The position numbers and the translations under genes are program-made. The notes under the pieces were generated by a model, which searched no databases, was not told the origin of the DNA, and was given only the letters and a program-made list of their open reading frames with translations. Shown here piece by piece: positions 54,755-63,693 of a stretch of 64,000 bases of DNA. This DNA is from Flavobacterium antarcticum DSM 19726. Lineage in GTDB: Bacteria; Bacteroidota; Bacteroidia; Flavobacteriales; Flavobacteriaceae. The DNA is taken from the NCBI RefSeq assembly GCF_000419685.1, contig NZ_ATTM01000004.1, positions 186,001 to 250,000 of the forward strand. Reading direction: 5' to 3'. How positions within the stretch are numbered: position 1 is the first letter of the stretch; the number at the start of each line of letters is the position of its first letter.

Positions 54755-56160
54755 CTATCAGGGAAAATTTTACCAGGATTTAAAATAGTATTGGGATCGA
54801 ACACTTTTTTAATACTACGCATCAAATCTATTTGCACTTTTGAAAACGCTATATCCATGTAGTTTTTTTGAACATAACCAATTCCGTGTTCACCAGAAAG
54901 AGTTCCATTTAATGAAACGGTTAATTCAAAAATTTCACGAATGCCTTTTGGAATTTCAGTGTTCCAGTTTTCATCTGTCATCTCTTCTTTGACGATATTG
55001 ACATGCAGATTTCCATCTCCAGCATGACCGTAACAAACTGATCTGAAACCATATTTACTTCCAATTTCTTTAATTCCAGCAAGTAGTTTTGGCAATTCAT
55101 ATCTTGGAACAACCGTATCTTCTTCTTTGTAAATTGAATTTGATTTAACAGCTTCGCCAACAGCACGTCGCAATTTCCACAATGCATTTTTCTGATCTTC
55201 AGTATCGGCGAATAAAATTTCGTCAATTTCAAATTGCTCTAAAACCACACTAATTTTTTCAGCTTCGCTGAATAAAATCTCCGGATAATTTCCGTCCACT
55301 TCAATTAGTAAGTGCGCTTGAATTTCATCTTTAATTTCAATATTCACTCCATCAACGTAACGAAGCGTCCAATTAATGGCGTCCCGTTCCATAAATTCTA
55401 AAGCACTAGGAACAATTCCCGCGTGAAAAATTTTGGCGACAGCCTCACACGCTTGATTCGCATTAAAAAAAGGAACCAACATTAAAATAGTATGTGAATT
55501 CTTGGGCAATAACTTCATCACAATTTTAGTAATCACGCCTAACGTTCCTTCACTGCCAACCATCAATTGCGTCAAATTATAACCTGTCGAATTTTTTAAG
55601 GTATTCGCTCCCGTCCAGATAATTTCGCCGGAAGGCAAAACCACTTCTAAATTCAAAACATAATCTTTCGTCACGCCATATTTCACAGCTCGAGCGCCAC
55701 CAGCATTTTCAGCGACGTTTCCACCAATCCAGCAACTTCCCTGTGAACTAGGATCAGGCGGATAAAACAAGTTTTTTTCCGCAACCGCTTCTCGCAATAT
55801 CTGAGTAATTACAGCTGGTTCAACGGTTACTTGTAGATTGTTCTCATCAATTTCAATGATTTTATTCAAACGTTCCATCGCTAATCCAATTCCTTGGTGA
55901 ATGGATAACGCACCACCACTCAAGCCGGTTTGACCACCAATTGGCGTTACAGGAATTAAATGGTGATTTGCTAATTTTAGAATCGCACTAATTTCAGCAG
56001 TATTTGCAGGCTTAATTAAAACAGCGGGTGGAAAATTATAGTCTTCAGTTTCGTCGTGACCGTAGTTTTTACGTGTTTCTTCATCTGTAAAAATATAATT
56101 CGAACCGACAATTTGAGTCAGTTTCTCAATAATTTCATGCGAAATTGTTATGTGATTCAT
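54751..56160 (-). CDS. FAD-linked 2-hydroxyacid dehydrogenase (GlcD/D-lactate type)
   Basis: 469 residues. The PCMH/FAD-binding domain reads IGGQTGLSGGALSIHQGIGLAMERLNKI and PPDPSSQGSCWIGGNVAENAGGARAVKYG. The FAD-oxidase C-terminal domain has YGHAGDGNLHVNIVK and LSGEHGIGYVQK, with GKIFP at the end. The family oxidises D-lactate, glycolate or D-2-hydroxyglutarate and passes electrons to the chain or an electron-transfer flavoprotein. No GlcE or GlcF subunits are adjacent, so it probably acts alone. It overlaps the SBF-like transporter gene. Confidence 0.92.
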   Translation of the reverse strand: MNHITISHEIIEKLTQIVGSNYIFTDEETRKNYGHDETEDYNFPPAVLIKPANTAEISAILKLANHHLIPVTPIGGQTGLSGGALSIHQGIGLAMERLNKIIEIDENNLQVTVEPAVITQILREAVAEKNLFYPPDPSSQGSCWIGGNVAENAGGARAVKYGVTKDYVLNLEVVLPSGEIIWTGANTLKNSTGYNLTQLMVGSEGTLGVITKIVMKLLPKNSHTILMLVPFFNANQACEAVAKIFHAGIVPSALEFMERDAINWTLRYVDGVNIEIKDEIQAHLLIEVDGNYPEILFSEAEKISVVLEQFEIDEILFADTEDQKNALWKLRRAVGEAVKSNSIYKEEDTVVPRYELPKLLAGIKEIGSKYGFRSVCYGHAGDGNLHVNIVKEEMTDENWNTEIPKGIREIFELTVSLNGTLSGEHGIGYVQKNYMDIAFSKVQIDLMRSIKKVFDPNTILNPGKIFPDR

Positions 56161-56224
56161 ATTTAAAATTATTATCGAAAAATGTCTAACTAAATTTTAA
56201 GGTTAAACAAAGTTAAGAATTTAA

Positions 56225-56291
56225 TCTCGCAAAGGCGCGAAGACGCAAAGCTTTGGGTGTTTTTTCTTTGCGTCTCTCCGTCTTTGCGAGA
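56225..56291. repeat. CGCAAAG long palindrome, full copy
   Basis: Left arm 56225-56250 and right arm 56266-56291 are each 26 nt and complementary at 22 positions, separated by a 15-nt loop. Ends are TCTCGCAAAG and CTTTGCGAGA. Related arms occur at 11954-11979, 18975-18998 and 61808-61870, indicating a mobile or dispersed element family. Confidence 0.75.
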
Positions 56292-56348
56292 CCATGTAAA
56301 ACTACATCCTAATTATAATTGTCCAAAAAAACTAGAACCAACCTATAA

Positions 56349-57557
56349 TTATTTCTTCTTTAAATTCGGCAAAAACAAAGCAACGATACCTATTAAAGGT
56401 AAATAAGCACACAATTGGTAAATGTAAGTGATGCTCGTTTTATCTGCCAATGAACCCAATAATGCGGAGCCTAATCCTCCCATTCCAAAAGCAAAGCCGT
56501 AGAATAAGCCAGAAACCATTCCTAGTTTTTTAGGTAATAATTCCTGAGCATAAACCAAAATCGCTGGAAATGCAGACGAAATGATCATTCCTATTATTAC
56601 AGATATAATTCCGGTCCAAAATAAATCGACATAAGGAAGTAAAAGTGTAAATGGTGCCGCTCCAAGGACCGAAAACCAAATCACATATTTTCGACCAAAT
56701 TTATCTCCCAAAGGTCCACCAATTAAAGTTCCTACCGCACAAGCCGCTAAAAACCAGAACAAGTGAAACTGTGCGTCTTGGATGGAAAGTTGGAATTTAT
56801 CCATCAAATAAAATGTAAAATAACTCGAAATACTTGCGGTGTAAAAGAACTTCGAAAATATCAATACTAACAAGATTACTACTGACATTGACACTTGCGT
56901 TTTGCTCAAATTTGGCAATACGATATCTGATTTCTTTTTAGCTCGTAGAATCAAGTGGTTTTGGTACCAAAATGCAATTCTATACAAAACAAAAAGTGCT
57001 GCGATTGCGATTAATGCAAACCAAACAATATAATGTTGCGATCTTGGAACTACTATAAATGCAACTAACAAAGGTCCAATTGCAGTTCCTGCATTTCCAC
57101 CCAATTGAAATATAGACTGTGCCAAACCTCTTTTTCCTCCGGAAGCCAAAAACGAAATTCGTGAAGATTCTGGATGAAAAATGGAAGAACCAATTCCAAC
57201 GAGAATTACTGCGACAAGTACAATATTAAAACTTGAAGCATACGCTAAAGTTACAATTCCAGCTAAAGTGAAGAGCATTCCGTACATCTGCCAAAAAGGC
57301 TGTGGTTTCTTATCAGTGTATAATCCAACTAATGGTTGGAGAATAGATGCTGCAAGTTGGTACGACAAGGTTATTAATCCAATTTGTGTAAACGACAAAT
57401 TATAATTGTCTTTCAAAATAGGATACGCTGCCGGAATTACCGCTTGTAGAAGGTCGTTAAATAAATGCGCAATTGCCACGGCAAATAATATCGGGTACAC
57501 CGTTTTTTGAGCTAAGGCACCTGTAGTAGTCGACGAATTTGTATTTATTGTTGTCAT
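56349..57557 (-). CDS. MFS transporter, fosmidomycin-resistance-like
   Basis: 402 residues, twelve membrane segments. The start AIAHLFNDLLQAVIPAAYPILKD, with SFTQIGLITLSYQLAASILQPLVGLYTDK, and the conserved GIGSSIFHPESSR loop match the Fsr group of drug-efflux transporters. GPLGDKFGRK is the second MFS loop. It probably exports a small molecule; resistance is not proven. It starts 6 bp after the AEC transporter ends, so the two are co-transcribed. Confidence 0.92.
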   Translation of the reverse strand: MTTINTNSSTTTGALAQKTVYPILFAVAIAHLFNDLLQAVIPAAYPILKDNYNLSFTQIGLITLSYQLAASILQPLVGLYTDKKPQPFWQMYGMLFTLAGIVTLAYASSFNIVLVAVILVGIGSSIFHPESSRISFLASGGKRGLAQSIFQLGGNAGTAIGPLLVAFIVVPRSQHYIVWFALIAIAALFVLYRIAFWYQNHLILRAKKKSDIVLPNLSKTQVSMSVVILLVLIFSKFFYTASISSYFTFYLMDKFQLSIQDAQFHLFWFLAACAVGTLIGGPLGDKFGRKYVIWFSVLGAAPFTLLLPYVDLFWTGIISVIIGMIISSAFPAILVYAQELLPKKLGMVSGLFYGFAFGMGGLGSALLGSLADKTSITYIYQLCAYLPLIGIVALFLPNLKKK

Positions 57558-57563
57558 AAAAAT

Positions 57564-58475
57564 TTAAAATATCTGTAAAATCCAAAACCAAAATGCCAGC
57601 GTTACGAATGAAAGTGGAATTCCAAATCCAATCATCATGCTGCTTAATTTTGGTTTTAAACCGTGGGTTGATGCTAATATTGATGCTGTAATCATTGGCG
57701 CCATCGCTGATTCCATGATTGATATGTCGAAAATTTCTCCGCTTTTACCTAAAATAAAAATATAAAATATGCAGAAAAATGCTGGAGTTATAAGAAGTTT
57801 GAAAGCCAATCCTAAAGTCAAAAATTTCCAATGTTTGCTTTTTCGTTCAAAGCTTAGTTGGAGTCCAACAGCAATCAATGCGATTGGAGTTACTGTGGAG
57901 CCAAGGTTTTGAAATACAGGTTGCAATTCATTTACGAAATCATATTGAAAAATATTCATTACCGCGGCAATTGCAAAACCTATAAACGGCGGGAAAACCA
58001 ATATTTTCTTAATAATTACTGAAGCAGTTGCAGTTCCTCGAGAATAATAAGTAGCAACTAAAACACCTAATGTCGCCAAGACTACAAAAGTTCCTGGTTG
58101 GTCAATAATGATTGCCGTTTTCAGACCTTCTTCTCCATAAAGTGCTTGAATCACAGGGAAACCAACGAATGCTGTATTTCCTAAACCTCCTGTTAAAACT
58201 AAACAACCGATGAGTTTTTTAGACCAACCCAACTTCTTTCCAAGTATGGAGAAAAAAAGAAATGCAAATGCGAAACCTATCCATGGCACGGCCAAAGGAT
58301 AAAGTAAATCACTACTAATTTCTATTTTTGGAATGTAAAATAAAGCAAGTGCGGGAAGTGAAATGTAAATGACAAACTGATTGAGTGCTTTGTGGCTGTC
58401 CTGCGGGAAATCCTTTACTTTTTGCAGCAGTAATCCAATTAGTAAGCAGACAAAAATTAAAATAATATTTTCCAT
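57564..58475 (-). CDS. AEC-family (auxin efflux carrier-like) transporter
   Basis: 303 residues, about ten membrane segments in two halves: LIFVCLLIGLLLQKVKDFPQD and LGKSGEIFDISIMESAMAPMITASILA. The family moves organic acids or malonate-like substrates in bacteria; substrate not readable here. First gene of a two-gene operon with the MFS transporter, having the -7 box TATTTTTG 17 bp before its ATG. It diverges from meaB. Confidence 0.9.
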   Translation of the reverse strand: MENIILIFVCLLIGLLLQKVKDFPQDSHKALNQFVIYISLPALALFYIPKIEISSDLLYPLAVPWIGFAFAFLFFSILGKKLGWSKKLIGCLVLTGGLGNTAFVGFPVIQALYGEEGLKTAIIIDQPGTFVVLATLGVLVATYYSRGTATASVIIKKILVFPPFIGFAIAAVMNIFQYDFVNELQPVFQNLGSTVTPIALIAVGLQLSFERKSKHWKFLTLGLAFKLLITPAFFCIFYIFILGKSGEIFDISIMESAMAPMITASILASTHGLKPKLSSMMIGFGIPLSFVTLAFWFWILQIF

Positions 58476-58491
58476 AACTCCAGTTCGGGTG

Positions 58492-58499
58492 CAAAAATA
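58492..58499 (-). promoter_or_regulatory. -7 box upstream of AEC-MFS operon
   Basis: Minus-strand TATTTTTG fits TAnnTTTG and lies 17 bp before the AEC start codon. Confidence 0.45.
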
Positions 58500-58621
58500 C
58501 TACTATAAAATTGGTTGTCGAATTTTTAACGGTTTTTTATAACTTATAGAGGCCTCACAATTGCTGACTTCTTTTTGAAACCTTGTCTCTTTTACTTACT
58601 TTTACTTTTCAAATCTATTAA

Positions 58622-59710
58622 GTGAAAAATTCTGCACCAAAAACCTCCGCGTTATCCGAAAAAGAAGGCGTTTCAGGACCTGAAATTATCAACGCAAAAT
58701 CGGTTGAAGTTATTCAACGCTTTCGCAGAAAACAGCCGACTGCAGATGAATTGATTAGTGGAATATTAGCCGGCAATATGGCTGATTTAAGTCGGGCGAT
58801 CACTTTAGTGGAAAGCACCAACATTGAACATTTGGCGAAAGCCAATACCATAATAAACGCTTGTCTGCCTCACTCTAAAAAGTCGGTCCGCATTGGAATT
58901 ACGGGTGTTCCTGGTGTAGGAAAAAGTACATTTATAGAAGCATTTGGAACTTATCTGACAAGCTTAGGCAAGAAAGTTGCCGTTTTAGCTGTTGATCCAA
59001 GTAGTACGATTTCGCATGGAAGTATTTTGGGCGATAAAACACGAATGGAGGAATTGGTAAAAGATAAAAACGCTTACATCCGACCTTCAGCTTCGGGTGC
59101 AACTTTAGGTGGTGTGGCAAGAAAAACCCGCGAAACGATTACACTTTGTGAAGCTTGCGGTTTTGATATCGTTATCATTGAAACCGTTGGTGTAGGTCAA
59201 AGTGAAACTGCCGTTCACAGTATGGTCGACTTTTTTCTGTTGTTGAAAATTTCAGGCGCTGGCGATGAATTACAAGGAATCAAACGCGGAATTATGGAAA
59301 TGGCAGATGCGATTGTCATCAATAAAGCCGATGGCGATAATGTGAAAAAATCACAACTTGCTAAAGTGGAATTCAATAGAGCTTTGCATTTATTTCCTGC
59401 AAAAAACTCTGGTTGGATGCCAAAAGTATCGATGTGTAGTTCAATTACAAAAGAGGGAATTGATGTGGTTTGGGAAACGATTTCGAAGTACTTGGAATTG
59501 ACAACTGAAAATCATTATTTCGAAGCAAAACGCCAAGAACAAAATCAATATTGGATGATGGAAACGATTGAAGAACAGTTGAAAAATGATTTCTACAATG
59601 ATTTATCCATCAAAAAGTTATTGGCCGAAAACAAAAAAGCAGTGCAAAATAATGAATTATCACCATTTGCAGCTGCTAGAATTTTATTGGAACATTATTT
59701 TAATAAATAG
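58622..59710 (+). CDS. meaB: Methylmalonyl-CoA mutase-associated GTPase MeaB
   Basis: G3E-family GTPase that gates cofactor delivery and protects the B12-dependent methylmalonyl-CoA mutase. 362 residues. Walker A is GVPGVGKS at residues 95-102; further motifs are VDPSSTISHGSILGDKTRM, IVIIETVGVGQSE and NKADGDN (G4). A C-terminal helical arm, used for dimerisation, follows. The start codon is GTG; no nearby upstream ATG in frame. The mutase genes are not in this window, so meaB is unlinked from its partner here. It is transcribed alone, divergent from the AEC gene. Confidence 0.95.
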   Translation: MKNSAPKTSALSEKEGVSGPEIINAKSVEVIQRFRRKQPTADELISGILAGNMADLSRAITLVESTNIEHLAKANTIINACLPHSKKSVRIGITGVPGVGKSTFIEAFGTYLTSLGKKVAVLAVDPSSTISHGSILGDKTRMEELVKDKNAYIRPSASGATLGGVARKTRETITLCEACGFDIVIIETVGVGQSETAVHSMVDFFLLLKISGAGDELQGIKRGIMEMADAIVINKADGDNVKKSQLAKVEFNRALHLFPAKNSGWMPKVSMCSSITKEGIDVVWETISKYLELTTENHYFEAKRQEQNQYWMMETIEEQLKNDFYNDLSIKKLLAENKKAVQNNELSPFAAARILLEHYFNK

Positions 59711-59748
59711 TCGTTTTACACAGATTAGCATGAATTTGCACTAATTCT
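59711..59748 (+). other. Lead-in to tandem repeat array
   Basis: A short A/T-rich stretch with CACAGATT and GAATTTGCACTAATTC segments of the same theme as the tandem repeat that follows. No gene. Confidence 0.4.
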
Positions 59749-59985
59749 TTAGCCACAGATTAAAAAGATTTTCACAGATTTTATCTTCTAATCCTTAGTG
59801 TTTAACCGCAAATTGCGCAGATTTACACAAATTTTTTTAGCCACTGATTAAAATAATTTACAAAGATTTTATCTTCTAATAGTTAGTGTTTAACCGCAAA
59901 TTACGCAGATTTACACAAATTTTTTTAGTCACTGATTAAAAAGATTTTCACAGATTCTATTTGTAGGTAATGTTAAACCGTAAAT
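59749..59985 (+). repeat. 88-bp tandem repeat, about 2.7 copies
   Basis: Units begin at 59749, 59837 and 59925, an exact 88-bp period. Each starts TTAG(C/T)CAC(A/T)GATTAAAA and contains AACCGCAAATT(G/A)CGCAGAT. The third unit is decayed after about 60 bp. Within the units are related CACAGATT and GCGCAGATTTACAC segments. With the 60-bp lead-in and A/T-rich remainder it fills the gap between meaB and the 75-residue gene. Confidence 0.85.
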
Positions 59986-60072
59986 TTTGAAGTGAGTAAT
60001 ATTTCCAAAGCTAAAAATCAACCAATTCCTCAAAATAATCATTTTAATCTTTTGAATCTGTGGCATAACTTT

Positions 60073-60300
60073 TTACTCCTCGTATAAAGCTATTTCTCGG
60101 TCGTAAAATGCGTTTGCTAAAGTGATTAAATTTTCCATTTCGGCATTTAACTCAGCTTCGTCTAAATCCTCGTCTTCTTCTATAAACTCCACTTCATCAT
60201 CTTTTAGATTGATAATAAAACGCGGGTAATCTAAATGAATAACAAAGATGTCTTCTGGGAAGTCCGTATTGTCTCCTAATAAAAATTTTGGTAATTCCAT
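60073..60300 (-). CDS. Small acidic hypothetical protein
   Basis: 75 residues, strongly acidic in its second half (EVEFIEEDEDLDEAELNAEME). The N-terminus is hydrophobic-aromatic (FLLGDNTDFPEDIFVIHLDYPRF). No signal peptide or known domain. It starts 14 bp after the MATE gene stops, so they are probably co-transcribed. Composition and tight spacing support a real gene; its role is unknown. Confidence 0.75.
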   Translation of the reverse strand: MELPKFLLGDNTDFPEDIFVIHLDYPRFIINLKDDEVEFIEEDEDLDEAELNAEMENLITLANAFYDREIALYEE

Positions 60301-60314
60301 GGTATGATTATGAT

Positions 60315-61703
60315 TTACACTGCTGCAGAAGCTTGAGTGTCGATTAATTTTTTAGTTAATTTTTCAAAGCGAAGATACAAAAATAATGCGGCTGCTGTAA
60401 GTCCGGCTAAAAGTCCAATCCAAATTCCCACAGCACCTAAATCGGTATATAATCCCAAGTAAATTGAAATTGGAAAACCAATAATCCAGTACGATACGAA
60501 TGCAAGATACATTGGTACTTTCACGTCTTGTAATCCACGTAAAGCGCCTAACATTACCACTTGGATTCCATCTGTGATTTGGAAAATAGCGGCTACTAAA
60601 AGTAAATGCGATGCAATTTTAATCACTTCTTGGTTTTCAGCATAATTCAAATCTTGTGCGGTACTGACAAAAAATTCTGGTAAATATTGATGGAATAAAA
60701 CGAAAATTAACGCAAAGAAAATTTCCAAAACAATCGCTAGTAAAAATATGGAACGAGCAACGAGTTGTAATTTTGGATAATCGCGCAAACCTTTCTGATT
60801 TCCAACCCGAATCATTGCTGCAACGCTTAATCCCATTGCAAACATGAATGTTAAGGATGCTAAACTCAACGCAATTTGGTTTGCTGCTTGACTAGTAGTT
60901 CCTAACATTCCCGAAAGCCAAACCGCTCCTGTAAACAAAGCCACTTCAAAAAACATTTGCATCGCAGATGGTGTTCCAAGATTAATGATTTTCTTTAAAG
61001 CAGTTTTTCTAATTTCTGCAAAGCTGAAGTTTTCAAAATAAGGAGCAAATTTCACACGACTTTTTAGCGCCATGTGCATGTAAATTAACATCACAATTCG
61101 AGAGACGATTGTTCCCACGGCAGCTCCGATAATTCCTAATTTTGGAAAAATCCAAATTCCATAAATCAATAAGAAATTTAATAAAACGTTGACTGCGTTC
61201 GAAATTATGGTCGCCCACATGGAGTATTTAGTTTCTGATTTTCCATCGGCGAACTGCTTGTATGCTTGGAACATAATCAAGGGAATCAAAGAAAACGCAA
61301 CAATATCAAGATATGGTTTTGCCATTTCCACCACTTCCTCAGGTTGATTCATATAACCAATCAAAGGCTTTGAAAAGAAAATAATGGTAAATAATGAAAT
61401 TCCTAAAACGGTACATAATAAAAGGCCGTGTTGAAAAATACTTCGACCTTCTTTAATATCTTTTGCACCATCAGCTTCGGCAATTAAAGGTGTAATTGCT
61501 GTTGAAAAACCAATTCCCAACGACATGGCAATAAAAACAAAACTGTTTCCTAGAGAAACAGCAGCAAGTTCGGTTGGGCCTAATTTCCCCACCATTATAT
61601 TATCTACAATTCCCACCAAAGTATGTCCCACCATTCCTAAAATAATTGGATAGGCTAACTTAAAGTTGTAGGAAAATTCTTTGGTATATTGTTCTAAATT
61701 CAC
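60315..61703 (-). CDS. MATE-family efflux transporter
   Basis: 462 residues, twelve membrane segments. The N-terminal region YPIILGMVGHTLVGIVDNIMVGKLG and the repeat LGTPSAMQMFFEVALFTGAVWLSG in the second half identify the NorM-type MATE family, which exports cationic compounds coupled to sodium or protons. The promoter box TATCTTTG lies 17 bp upstream of the ATG. Co-transcribed with the small acidic gene. Confidence 0.94.
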   Translation of the reverse strand: MNLEQYTKEFSYNFKLAYPIILGMVGHTLVGIVDNIMVGKLGPTELAAVSLGNSFVFIAMSLGIGFSTAITPLIAEADGAKDIKEGRSIFQHGLLLCTVLGISLFTIIFFSKPLIGYMNQPEEVVEMAKPYLDIVAFSLIPLIMFQAYKQFADGKSETKYSMWATIISNAVNVLLNFLLIYGIWIFPKLGIIGAAVGTIVSRIVMLIYMHMALKSRVKFAPYFENFSFAEIRKTALKKIINLGTPSAMQMFFEVALFTGAVWLSGMLGTTSQAANQIALSLASLTFMFAMGLSVAAMIRVGNQKGLRDYPKLQLVARSIFLLAIVLEIFFALIFVLFHQYLPEFFVSTAQDLNYAENQEVIKIASHLLLVAAIFQITDGIQVVMLGALRGLQDVKVPMYLAFVSYWIIGFPISIYLGLYTDLGAVGIWIGLLAGLTAAALFLYLRFEKLTKKLIDTQASAAV

Positions 61704-61719
61704 TTTTGCAATTTTTGTG

Positions 61720-61727
61720 CAAAGATA
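61720..61727 (-). promoter_or_regulatory. -7 box of MATE operon
   Basis: Minus-strand TATCTTTG fits TAnnTTTG and lies 17 bp before the start codon. Confidence 0.5.
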
Positions 61728-61807
61728 GAATCTTAAAAGAGAAAATAGTTATAAGGTTTTACTAATGTAGAATTAAATTTTCGCTCGCTATTTTCGGTTT
61801 AATTTTT

Positions 61808-61870
61808 CTCGCAAAGTCGCAGAAATGCAAATCGATAAAAATACACTCTGCATTTCTGCGACTTTGTAAG
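61808..61870. repeat. CGCAAAG palindrome, second full copy
   Basis: Left arm 61808-61829 and right arm 61849-61870 are complementary at 20 of 22 positions across a 19-nt loop. The ends CTCGCAAAGTCGC and GCGACTTTG(TA)AG relate it to the 56.2-kb copy. It lies between the racemase-like and MATE genes, both on the minus strand. Confidence 0.7.
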
Positions 61871-61912
61871 ATAATTTGAAAATATTAAAAAAGACGAAAG
61901 AAATTTTTAAAT

Positions 61913-62986
61913 CTAATGAACTACTCTTTTTTCAATGTATTTTGAGTTCATGATTCGCACAATTCCCATGTAATCTAAGGTAAATTCCATTTGGTCGCCC
62001 ACTTTAAAGTTGGTCAAATTTTCACCTAAATCCAGCACAACCATATCGGATGTCGCTCCAGCGAGTTTGACATTTTCATCAGTCGCTTCCAAATGCTTCA
62101 TATCAATATCCAACAATCCAATATCAATAATCGCACGAACAGAACTCTTTCCGATGTTTTTTTCGTCAAATGTCATCGTATTTCCTTCAAGATTGGTGCC
62201 CAACTCTCCAATTGGAATCAATGGTTTTTCATACAATTCGATAATTTCAGCATAAAGTTTGAAAATATCGTTGTCCATATTTTTAAAAGGCAAATTATTA
62301 TAGGCATCCGTTCCCATAAATAATGTCTCGCCTACGCGAAAATGATTGATATCCTTGGGCAATAATCCCTGTTTGATTAACGGAATTGTAACTGATGAAC
62401 CTCCCGAAACAAATGGAATTGTTACATTAAATTTAAGCTCAATCAATTGTTTGTACAAACACAATTGCAATAACTTATCATTGTTGGGTTTTATACCATA
62501 AAGACAAGCCAGGTTTGTTCCCAAACCAACGACTTCAATGTTTTTCATTTCAAAAACCTTGGCATAAAAATCAACGAAATCCTCCCGCATTACGCCTTCA
62601 CGCAATTCGCCAAGATCAATCATGATGATAATTTTGTGAATTTTATTTTGCTTTACTGCTTCTTCTGAAAGCATTTCAATAGTATGAAAATCCGTATTCA
62701 TACTAATATCTGCATACGTCACCACTTCTTCGATCACTCCTTTCGCTGGAGGTTTGATGTAGATTGTTTGTGCATTGGGATCCAAATTCTTGATCATTTT
62801 CAAATTAGAAATTCTAGAATCCGAATATTGTTTAATACCTAAATTGAGTAATTCGGTCAGGTACTTTTTATTTCCACACAAAATTTTGGTCACAATACTC
62901 CAATCAATATTGTGGCTTTTGAAAAAATCGTTTAAGTGGTTGAAATTATTTGCTAACTTTTTAGTTTCTAAAGTTATATAAGCCAT
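61913..62986 (-). CDS. Alanine/ornithine racemase-family PLP protein
   Basis: 357 residues of the fold-type III PLP family. The N-terminal lysine region is VTKILCGNKKYLTELL (Lys expected to bind PLP). Further segments are IIIMIDLGELREGVM and VSGGSSVTIPLIKQGLLPKDINHFRVGETLFMG. The short C-terminal beta domain ends with LDYMGIVRIMNSKY. The sequence is nearer to the ornithine/alanine-racemase-like branch than to Alr with its longer C-terminal domain. Substrate not certain. Transcribed 3 bp after the GNAT gene, with which it forms an operon. Confidence 0.85.
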   Translation of the reverse strand: MAYITLETKKLANNFNHLNDFFKSHNIDWSIVTKILCGNKKYLTELLNLGIKQYSDSRISNLKMIKNLDPNAQTIYIKPPAKGVIEEVVTYADISMNTDFHTIEMLSEEAVKQNKIHKIIIMIDLGELREGVMREDFVDFYAKVFEMKNIEVVGLGTNLACLYGIKPNNDKLLQLCLYKQLIELKFNVTIPFVSGGSSVTIPLIKQGLLPKDINHFRVGETLFMGTDAYNNLPFKNMDNDIFKLYAEIIELYEKPLIPIGELGTNLEGNTMTFDEKNIGKSSVRAIIDIGLLDIDMKHLEATDENVKLAGATSDMVVLDLGENLTNFKVGDQMEFTLDYMGIVRIMNSKYIEKRVVH

Positions 62987-62989
62987 AAA

Positions 62990-63433
62990 TTATTTTTTGA
63001 TGTATCTCATTTCTAAATACTTGTTTGTGAATCCTAATTTTTCATACAAACCTTTTGCAGGATTATTAGGTTCTACGTGAAGTGCAATACTTCCTTCTGC
63101 GGTTGCAATTGCTTGTTCCATCAACTTCTTTCCGATCCCTTTTCCGCGGTATTTCGGATCTGTTGCGATGTACACCAATATGTTTTCTGGAATGTATTTT
63201 TTCATACCAGTTCGATTAACCACCACGCTTCCCACTACTTTTTCGCCATCGTTTGCAACCAAAACAAATCCGCCTGGTGAATTTTCCATGCCTAAAGAGT
63301 AATTGATAGCATCATTAATGTCGCTTTTAGGATCGCCGTATTCTTGCAAGCTTTTAAAGAGAAATTCATTTACTTCCTCTTGTTTTCCGTTTATGAAATT
63401 TTGGTTTTTATCGAATTTTTGAATTGAAATCAT
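62990..63433 (-). CDS. GNAT-family N-acetyltransferase
   Basis: 147 residues. The acetyl-CoA binding loop is IATDPKYRGKGIGKKLMEQAI, the R/Q-x-x-G-x-G/A signature, and the ending EPNNPAKGLYEKLGFTNKYLEMRYIKK is typical for amino-acid or polyamine acetylating GNATs. It is the first gene of a two-gene operon with the racemase-like protein (3-bp gap). That linkage hints at an amino-acid or peptide substrate; this is inference. Confidence 0.92.
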   Translation of the reverse strand: MISIQKFDKNQNFINGKQEEVNEFLFKSLQEYGDPKSDINDAINYSLGMENSPGGFVLVANDGEKVVGSVVVNRTGMKKYIPENILVYIATDPKYRGKGIGKKLMEQAIATAEGSIALHVEPNNPAKGLYEKLGFTNKYLEMRYIKK

Positions 63434-63627
63434 AGATTGTATTTTTAATTATACCCCAAGTTAATTATTATGGCACTTTTTCCAAATTTTCGTCGTTAAA
63501 CTTTGTTAATAATTACTTAGGAAGCTTTAAAATGGATTTATAGAATTACAGTGTTTTCTAAATCCAGCTGAATGTTAAAGTATAAACAATCTTAAAAATC
63601 ATGTAACTTTAATCTCAATCACCACAC

Positions 63628-63635
63628 TATATTTG
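63628..63635 (+). promoter_or_regulatory. -7 box of barrel protein gene
   Basis: TATATTTG fits TAnnTTTG and lies about 58 bp before the ATG. No clear -33 TTG at the usual distance. Confidence 0.5.
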
Positions 63636-63693
63636 CATCGAATTTCAACAAACACCGAAATTCAAAATTTAAATAACATTAAAGACAAAAATT

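Noticed and set aside
59749..59985. CRISPR array
   Set aside because: The 88-bp units are tandem with no unique spacers, and no cas genes are present.
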